This document shows, piece by piece, positions 24,983-30,743 of a stretch of DNA of 34,332 nt. The DNA is from an uncultured Cytophaga sp. (lineage in GTDB: Bacteria > Bacteroidota > Bacteroidia > Cytophagales > Cytophagaceae), in contig NZ_CALMGQ010000049.1 of NCBI RefSeq assembly GCF_937863595.1, positions 1 to 34,332 of the forward strand. Direction: 5' to 3'. Both the position numbers and the translations under genes were made by a program. The notes under the pieces are model-generated. The model had not been told where the DNA came from. It saw only the letters and a list, made by a program, of their open reading frames with translations, and made no database searches. Positions within the stretch are counted from its first letter, which is position 1; each line of letters starts with the position of its first letter.

Positions 24983-25056
24983 TAGCGAAATCGGGACTCG
25001 AACCCGAGACCTCAGGGTTATGAATCCTGTGCTCTAACCAGCTGAGCTACCTCGCC
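24983..25056 (-). tRNA. tRNA-Met (anticodon CAU, elongator type)
   Basis: 74-base cloverleaf on the minus strand. Acceptor GGCGAGG pairs with TTTCGCT plus discriminator A; the D arm is GCTCAGCTGGTTAGAGC; the anticodon arm is CAGGA-TTCATAA-CCCTG with anticodon CAU at 25020-25022; the T arm is TCGGG-TTCGAGT-CCCGA. CCA is not encoded. The first acceptor pair is G-U, but it is not the initiator type because the anticodon stem lacks the three G-C pairs of tRNA-fMet. A lysidine-modified tRNA-Ile2(CAU) is the main alternative. It has its own promoter and terminator. Confidence 0.93.
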
Positions 25057-25067
25057 ATTTGGGATTG

Positions 25068-25099
25068 CAAAACTACACATAATTATCAATATTGCACAA
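25068..25099 (-). promoter_or_regulatory. tRNA-Met promoter, TTG-N21-TAGTTTTG
   Basis: On the minus strand TTG (25097-25099), a 21-base spacer and TAGTTTTG (25068-25075) match the Bacteroidota promoter form. The box ends 12 bases before the tRNA 5' end. Confidence 0.65.
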
Positions 25100-25249
25100 C
25101 CATTATCAATTAATTATGCACTAAATGCGTAATTAATTAGTTATCAGTAAAAAATAATCATCGCATTTCGTTAACTTTCATTAATGGCAACCTTTTCCCT
25201 TAATTTTTGTTGAGGATAAGGAAGGATTTATTTCCTAAAATTAAACTAT

Positions 25250-25912
25250 ATGAAAAAAAGTATTTTAGCTCTATTTACAAGTACATTAAGTATAATGGTT
25301 TTAATGGCTTGTAATAACAATACCAACAAAACACAACAGATACAATCAACAAGTATGGACAATTCAATCAATAACACAACTCAATTAGATACAGCAACGT
25401 TTGGCAATGGTTGTTTTTGGTGCACAGAAGCTATTTTCCAAGACATAAAAGGTGTTGTTAAGGTTACATCAGGTTATAGTGGTGGACTTGTTAAAAACCC
25501 CACTTACAAACAAATTTGCACGGGCACAACAGGACATGCTGAAGCCTTACAGATTGTATTTAACCCTGCTATTGTTACTTATAGTGAGCTATTACAAATG
25601 TTTTGGTATTCTCATGACCCCACGACTCTTAATAAGCAAGGAAATGATGTAGGGACACAATATAGATCTGCAGTGTTTTATCATAATGAACAACAAAAAA
25701 AGGAAGCGGAGTATTATAAAAAGAAATTGGATGATGAAAAGCTATTTGCAAATCCTATAGTTACTGAAATAACAAAATTCGAAACATTTTACCCAGCGGA
25801 AGATTATCACCAAAATTATTATAAAGAAAACGGAGCGCAACCTTATTGCATGTACATTATACGTCCCAAATTAGAGAAATTCAAAAAGGTTTTTGGAGAT
25901 AAAATGAAATAA
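25250..25912 (+). CDS. msrA: Peptide methionine-(S)-S-oxide reductase MsrA, lipoprotein form
   Basis: 220 residues. It begins with a lipoprotein signal (MKKSILALFTSTLSIMVLMAC, lipidated Cys21) and a low-complexity N/T/Q linker (22-46), followed by a complete MsrA domain. The catalytic motif is FGNGCFWCTEA, with nucleophile Cys55. Further family motifs are GVVKVTSGYSGG, GHAEALQIVFNP, FWYSHDPTTLNKQGNDVGTQYRS and FYPAEDYHQNYY. A late Cys (QPYC) may resolve the sulfenic acid. The enzyme reduces S-methionine sulfoxide in proteins; the lipid anchor places it outside the cytoplasm, where it would repair envelope proteins. It is a single-gene unit between the tRNA and the DUF4412-like genes. Confidence 0.95.
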   Translation: MKKSILALFTSTLSIMVLMACNNNTNKTQQIQSTSMDNSINNTTQLDTATFGNGCFWCTEAIFQDIKGVVKVTSGYSGGLVKNPTYKQICTGTTGHAEALQIVFNPAIVTYSELLQMFWYSHDPTTLNKQGNDVGTQYRSAVFYHNEQQKKEAEYYKKKLDDEKLFANPIVTEITKFETFYPAEDYHQNYYKENGAQPYCMYIIRPKLEKFKKVFGDKMK

Positions 25913-26040
25913 GTTGGTTATTGAAGCTATATTTATTTGTAATTGAGGTAAGGAATTAAAGAAAGAATGCATTGATTTGTATTTCTTTCAATTGTTTCCA
26001 AGCAAACGTATTTCATAATTAGAAAATTTGTAGAATTTTT

Positions 26041-26112
26041 TCTTAATTGATTAATCTCATTCAATTAAGACATGTACAAATATATTCTAAACATGTCTTA
26101 ATTGAATGAGAT
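26041..26112. repeat. 22-bp perfect inverted repeat with a third, alternating copy of its core
   Basis: Arms at 26054-26075 and 26091-26112 are perfect reverse complements of 22 bases around a 15-base loop. Their shared 10-mer TCTTAATTGA also occurs just outside at 26041-26050. The core thus appears three times in alternating orientation (26041-26050 plus, 26061-26070 minus, 26096-26105 plus), allowing two mutually exclusive hairpins. No T tract follows on either strand, so it is not a standard terminator. It lies in the 254-base gap before the DUF4412-like pair. Confidence 0.85.
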
Positions 26113-26166
26113 AGTATAAACATAATTAACCAAACCACATTAACATAAATAAATTTAAATTTTATT

Positions 26167-26994
26167 ATGAAAAAGATCATTGTTTTTTTATCTGTCATTT
26201 GTTTCAGCATATTTTTTACACAGGCTCAAACAGATTTTGAAGGAATTATAAAATGGAAAATAACAATTGGGTCTACTGATAACGTATCTGAAAACAAAAC
26301 GACTCTTAGTCCTCAGCAACAAGTAGACCTAAAAAAAAGTATTGCCGAATTAGAATCAAAAATGAATGATCCGCAAATGAAGGCAATGTTAGATAGCAAT
26401 CCTGCTATGAAATCTATGATTGAACAACAACTTGCAACAATGAAAGCAAGTGGAGAAGTAAACATGAATGCCTTATTTCCTAAATCGTATACCATAAAAT
26501 ACAAAGCTGGAAATACCTATACACAGGTAGAAGGAGGAGTAACAGCAGCATTGGGAGATTTACTTTTTTTAAAATCAACAGATAAAACATATCTAATAAA
26601 ACAAGCAGCTAAAACGTATTCAATTTATCCAAAGTCATCAAACAATGATTCTACAACCTATACAATTAAAGCTACGACTGAATCGATGAAAGTTTTAGGT
26701 TATACTTGCTATAAATATATTGTAACATATACGAAAAATGAGCATTCCAATACCATGTTTATATGGTCAACAAAAGAGTTGAAACAATACAATAAATCTT
26801 CTTTCAGAAGTAAAAGTATTTCCAATAATACATCAGAAAAGTATTTTGATAAAATTGAAGGCGTTCCATTAAAAATAGAAATAAACGAGAAAGGACAAAA
26901 AGTAGCACTCGAAGTAGAAGAATTTAAAACGACAATTCTACCAGCTAGTACCTTTGCAATTCCTTCAGATTACAAAGAAGTACCTTACAAGTAA
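26167..26994 (+). CDS. DUF4412-like secreted protein, copy 1
   Basis: 275 residues with signal peptide (1-21, FFTQAQ). The mature protein starts TDFEGIIKWKI, then has a helical insert (about 49-95) containing the phrase MNDPQMKAMLDSNPAMKSMI. After it come FPKSYTIKYKAGNTYTQVEGG, the segment TESMKVLGYTCYKYIVTY with a lone Cys, a WSTKEL strand, and GVPLKIEINEKGQKVALEVEEFK... TFAIPSDYKEVPY. The overall order fits the DUF4412 (LolA-like) family of periplasmic or outer-membrane proteins in Bacteroidota; that name is a by-eye assignment. The next gene is a clear paralogue 36 bases downstream. The function is unknown; a lipid-binding role is speculation. Confidence 0.7.
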   Translation: MKKIIVFLSVICFSIFFTQAQTDFEGIIKWKITIGSTDNVSENKTTLSPQQQVDLKKSIAELESKMNDPQMKAMLDSNPAMKSMIEQQLATMKASGEVNMNALFPKSYTIKYKAGNTYTQVEGGVTAALGDLLFLKSTDKTYLIKQAAKTYSIYPKSSNNDSTTYTIKATTESMKVLGYTCYKYIVTYTKNEHSNTMFIWSTKELKQYNKSSFRSKSISNNTSEKYFDKIEGVPLKIEINEKGQKVALEVEEFKTTILPASTFAIPSDYKEVPYK

Positions 26995-27030
26995 GTAAAC
27001 ACAACCATTACGTTACCTTAATTACAATTA

Positions 27031-27891
27031 ATGAAAAAATCTATATTCTTTTTATTCTTTTCGTTTTTATTCATTACATCATTTGCCCAAATCACAAAAT
27101 TTGAAGGTGTATTTAACTGGAATATTGTGGTAGATGTAGTTGATACAGATGCTGTTAATCTCTACAAGAAAAACGTATTAAAAGAAGACAATTCGGAAAT
27201 TGAAGAAATGATAAAAGAATTAGAGCAGCAATTGAATGACCCTGAAATGCAATATTTGCTTTTAGAAAATCCTACGATAAAAAGCACCATGCAAAAAAAG
27301 CTGAAAGAATTAAATGACATTCAAGCTTCAAAAGCAACGGAATTCAACAATGCTTTCTTTCCTACGAATCTTCAAATGTCATTTAAGAATAATAATTCCT
27401 TTACAAAAATTGAAGGTGGTAGTATTTCTAAATTAATCGGAAATATGCTGTACCTATCAGATGAAAAAACGACTTATTTTATTAAAGATGATACAAAAAC
27501 ATATTCAGCGATTACAGATTCTTCCATAATTAACACTGCTGATAGGTTTGTTAGCTTGACACAGTCAACAGATACAGCTATTATTTTAAATCATACCTGC
27601 ATTAAGTATATTTTAGTTAAAAAGGAAAATGACAAAATACAAACGAGTTTTTTTTGGATTACTTCCGATTTACCTGCTTTAAATCCCAATTCATTTAGAG
27701 CATTGGGATTTGCTACAGGTAATATTCATCATGAAGCTTACAAAAAAGTAAACGGCATTCCACTTAGAGTAGAATATATTGAAAATGGATTTAAATTTAA
27801 AATGGAAGTATTTGAAATTATTCATAGGTCATTACCCGATACTTTTTTTGTATTACCATTAGATTTTAAAATTACAAATTTGGGATTTTAA
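27031..27891 (+). CDS. DUF4412-like secreted protein, copy 2
   Basis: 286 residues and paralogous to the gene just upstream. It has the same signal peptide type (SFLFITSFAQ), the same opening ITKFEGVFNWNI, the same helical insert (LNDPEMQYLLLENPTIKSTM, residues 69-87) and FPTNLQMSFKNNNSFTKIEGG. It also shares LNHTCIKYILV, FWITSDLPALNPNSFRA, and GIPLRVEYIENGFKFKMEVFEI...DTFFVLPLDFK. The tail differs from copy 1. Divergence is large, so the duplication is old. The PgeF gene begins 3 bases after the stop, suggesting one transcript for all three. Function unknown. Confidence 0.7.
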   Translation: MKKSIFFLFFSFLFITSFAQITKFEGVFNWNIVVDVVDTDAVNLYKKNVLKEDNSEIEEMIKELEQQLNDPEMQYLLLENPTIKSTMQKKLKELNDIQASKATEFNNAFFPTNLQMSFKNNNSFTKIEGGSISKLIGNMLYLSDEKTTYFIKDDTKTYSAITDSSIINTADRFVSLTQSTDTAIILNHTCIKYILVKKENDKIQTSFFWITSDLPALNPNSFRALGFATGNIHHEAYKKVNGIPLRVEYIENGFKFKMEVFEIIHRSLPDTFFVLPLDFKITNLGF

Positions 27892-27894
27892 TGT

Positions 27895-28668
27895 ATGTTA
27901 AAGATTCCATATTCAAATCAAACACATTGGCAATTTGAAACGCTAAATACGTATTTGAACCTTACACATTTAGTGACAGGTTCAAATCTACATATAAACA
28001 GAGGCAACATTCTCGGTTTAAATTATGGGTTAAATGTTTCGGATCAAGAAGAAATTGTTCAGAACAACAGATCAGAACTTTTAGTACAATTACATTTCAA
28101 CCCTGCCACAACCGTTTTTCCAATTCAAACACATAGTAATAACGTTGCAATTGTAACAGACGATAATAAGCATTCTATTTTTCAAAATACAGATGCATTG
28201 ATTACAAATACACCGTCCATTTTAATCGGCGTATTATCGGCAGATTGTGTACCCATTCTTTTATTTGATCCGAAAAAGCGAGTAGTGGCCGCCATTCATG
28301 CAGGTTGGAAAGGTACCGTTGCAGAAATTGTTAGCTGTACCATTAAAAAGATGATGCTAGAATTTAATTGCACTCCGGATACAATCATTGCAGCAATAGG
28401 TCCTTCAATTTCATCCGAAAATTTTGAGGTTGGAGAAGAGGTTTCTATTCAGTTTAAAGACGCTTGTAAACATATGGGGCCGAATGGTAAAATGCACATA
28501 GACATTTGCCTTGCCAATAAATTGCAACTGTTAGAAATTGGAGTTAAAGAAAGTAATATTTCTTTAAGTGGTTTATGTACATTTAAAAACAATGTAGATT
28601 TTTACTCAGCCAGAAGAGACGGATTTAACACAGGACGATTGGCGAGTGTAATTGGTTTAACTGTTTAA
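27895..28668 (+). CDS. pgeF: Peptidoglycan editing factor PgeF / YfiH (DUF152) family protein
   Basis: 257-residue cytoplasmic protein of the multicopper-polyphenol-oxidase-like YfiH family. The conserved residues are all visible: His80 in IQTHS, Cys118 in SADCVPI and His135 in IHAGWKG, plus IGPSIS and YSARRDG near the end. In E. coli PgeF hydrolyses a misincorporated serine-containing UDP-MurNAc dipeptide; other members act on purine nucleosides. I chose the ATG at 27895; another at 27891 is out of frame. It starts 3 bases after the DUF4412-like copy 2, and its last 12 bases overlap the convergent receptor gene. Confidence 0.93.
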   Translation: MLKIPYSNQTHWQFETLNTYLNLTHLVTGSNLHINRGNILGLNYGLNVSDQEEIVQNNRSELLVQLHFNPATTVFPIQTHSNNVAIVTDDNKHSIFQNTDALITNTPSILIGVLSADCVPILLFDPKKRVVAAIHAGWKGTVAEIVSCTIKKMMLEFNCTPDTIIAAIGPSISSENFEVGEEVSIQFKDACKHMGPNGKMHIDICLANKLQLLEIGVKESNISLSGLCTFKNNVDFYSARRDGFNTGRLASVIGLTV

Positions 28669-30576
28669 CAAATCATCCCAACGAACAAGCGCTCCTTTTG
28701 ATTTCGCTTTTAATAATTCGTACGTTGCTTGAATTTTTTTTCTGAAAGCCCAAACTGTATTTTTATTCAAGCCTAATAATTCAGACAGTTCTTCTAATGT
28801 TTTGGATTTACCAGACCGTATTGTATCATACACGATATAAAAAGCCTTGTCCATAGGTATTCGTATCCCATGAAATAACGTATCCGCTGTTACACTTTCA
28901 ACATGTTTACAGGATGTGCATTTGCGACTAAAAGGAGATGTATGCGTTATATATCGTTCGTGTCCACATTTTTTACAAATAAACCCATTGCTCCATTTAA
29001 TATTCTCAAGGTAGCGCATGCAACTGGTATCGTCAGGAAATAACTCTTTAAACTTTTCAGTACTTAATTCTTCATCAGAAAGTCGTGCTTTAACCTCTTC
29101 CTGTACTTTTTGTTTTAATTGCCAGTTATCAATATCCAATTTGATATTCATCTGGTTCAAATCTTCAATTAATTTTGAAAGATTAGAATTAAAGACACTT
29201 AATTCTTCAGACTTCTCTTGTAAATCTTTTGTTCGAATAGCAACTTTAGATTCCAATTCTTTATTCACTATTTCTTGAATCACTTCTTTTTCTTTTAACT
29301 CTACAATAAGTTTATTTTTCAAAGATTCATTTTCTATTAATTGAGCTAATGCTTGTTGTTGAAGGGTATCCAGCAATTTTCGCTCAATTCGAATTCGATC
29401 ACCCAAGGCGATGGACAAAATAAATACTTCAATTAGAAATCCAATATTAAAACTATAAACAGCAAACAATCCAAAGCCATGAGGTACTAAATCGAATACA
29501 CGGAATAAATAAATAATAAAACTTATAATGATCATTGTATATGCTAAAATGAAATATCGTGCAGATTTTTCTCCACCAAAATATATTTTAAAGGACGCGA
29601 GATAGATTAATAAAAAAGGAATTACAAAAATAAATTGATAAATACGTTGAGAGTCAAAAACAATCCGCTCTACTATGAAAACGAATAAATAGAGAAAGTA
29701 AAACCCAACTATAATATTGGAATATACAGTTGCTTTGTGTTTTAAATTTAAAAATGAAAAGGAATAGAATACAAAAGCTGTTAATAATAGGGCAGGAGTG
29801 AAAAAAGAGACAAACTGATTGACTATAGGATAATTAGGCCAAATGTATTGAAAACCCAATCCGTCTTCTGAAAAGGAGTTTAATGCGCAACAAAGTGTGT
29901 AAACTACATAATATAAATAAACCCGATCCTTTGTATTGAAATACAGAAAAAGATTATATATGGCCATAATAATAAGGACACCATAGTAGAACCCTAATAA
30001 AATATATTCTGTGAGTGCATAATTGGTAAAAGAAATCTCCTCCCGAACATAACTTGTAAAACCAGCATAATTTTTAGTATTCAACAAAACGTAGAATGTT
30101 CGTATACTATCTTTGGGTAAATAGGTCTTAAAAACGAAGTTTTTATGTTTAAACTCTTTTTTAGAAAAGGGATATGAAAAACCGACCGTTTTAACAGAAT
30201 CCATTATTCCCAACTCATTAACCCTAAAAAAGTGAATTTCTGAAATATGGGGGTCAGGAAATTCAAACAGCCAATCTATAGAATTGGAAGTATTTTTAAT
30301 GCGAAAACGTAACCAATAATTAGTATTCAGTTTTTCACTAAAAAACTTATTATCCGCAACTTTCTTAAACAATGAATCTAATGAGCCAGAAATTACGTTG
30401 ATATTAGGTATTAAGTTGGTAGAATCTTCAAAAACATATAACTCGTTTGAAGATAAGGATATGGTCTCTTGATTACTCAAATGAATAATTTTCTGAGCAT
30501 ACAATTCTGTGTTTATTACAATAAAAACACAAATAAAAACAAAAAAACACTTAGTGGTACTCAAATAATAAATCAC
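28657..30576 (-). CDS. 7TMR-DISM receptor fused to a transposase-type zinc ribbon and HTH (putative one-component regulator)
   Basis: 639 residues. Order: signal peptide (1-28, ELYAQ), extracytoplasmic 7TMR-DISM beta-sandwich (about 30-180), seven membrane segments (about 188-394), coiled coil (about 396-500) with IRTKDLQEKSEELSVF, then a cytoplasmic C-terminus. That C-terminus has a four-Cys zinc ribbon (Cys534-x2-Cys537 and Cys553-x2-Cys556) and SVTADTLFHGIRIPMDKAFYIVY, continuing into a helix-turn-helix (about 592-620: TLEELSELLGLNKNTVWAFRKK). The end matches the N-terminal zinc-ribbon/HTH region of IS1595/ISXO2-type transposases. The frame stops before any DDE nuclease, so it is not a transposase. 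No kinase motifs are present. The natural reading is a membrane-tethered DNA-binding regulator. It is divergent from the GH9 cellulase gene, and its 3' end overlaps pgeF by 12 bases. Confidence 0.85.
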   Translation of the reverse strand: MIYYLSTTKCFFVFICVFIVINTELYAQKIIHLSNQETISLSSNELYVFEDSTNLIPNINVISGSLDSLFKKVADNKFFSEKLNTNYWLRFRIKNTSNSIDWLFEFPDPHISEIHFFRVNELGIMDSVKTVGFSYPFSKKEFKHKNFVFKTYLPKDSIRTFYVLLNTKNYAGFTSYVREEISFTNYALTEYILLGFYYGVLIIMAIYNLFLYFNTKDRVYLYYVVYTLCCALNSFSEDGLGFQYIWPNYPIVNQFVSFFTPALLLTAFVFYSFSFLNLKHKATVYSNIIVGFYFLYLFVFIVERIVFDSQRIYQFIFVIPFLLIYLASFKIYFGGEKSARYFILAYTMIIISFIIYLFRVFDLVPHGFGLFAVYSFNIGFLIEVFILSIALGDRIRIERKLLDTLQQQALAQLIENESLKNKLIVELKEKEVIQEIVNKELESKVAIRTKDLQEKSEELSVFNSNLSKLIEDLNQMNIKLDIDNWQLKQKVQEEVKARLSDEELSTEKFKELFPDDTSCMRYLENIKWSNGFICKKCGHERYITHTSPFSRKCTSCKHVESVTADTLFHGIRIPMDKAFYIVYDTIRSGKSKTLEELSELLGLNKNTVWAFRKKIQATYELLKAKSKGALVRWDDLLNS

Positions 30577-30718
30577 TATTAGCTATACGTTAAATACCTT
30601 GATAATCAATATATGAAAGTGGTAACAAAATACGAATAAGTTTCGTTTTTTTCAACCAAAATGATCAAAAAGTTGTTTAATTTACCAACCAATATGAACA
30701 AACAATTATAAAAAGAGG

Positions 30719-30726
30719 TATACTTG
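30719..30726 (+). promoter_or_regulatory. Candidate promoter of the GH9 gene, TATACTTG
   Basis: TATACTTG differs from TAnnTTTG by one base and lies 17 bases before the start codon. No TTG at the expected distance. The 167-base divergent gap (30577-30743) also has a weak dyad ACGAA taagt TTCGT followed by T residues (30635-30655), which might be an operator or a weak terminator. Confidence 0.35.
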
Positions 30727-30743
30727 TTTAAATACGAAAAAAT

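Noticed and set aside
24983..25056. tRNA-Ile2 (CAU, lysidine) or initiator tRNA-fMet
   Set aside because: The body resembles elongator tRNA-Met, and the anticodon stem lacks the three consecutive G-C pairs of the initiator. Ile2 cannot be fully excluded without a covariance model.
28660..29000. IS1595-family insertion sequence
   Set aside because: Only the zinc ribbon and HTH are present, in frame with a receptor. No DDE domain, no terminal inverted repeats and no target-site duplication were seen, so it is not called a mobile element.
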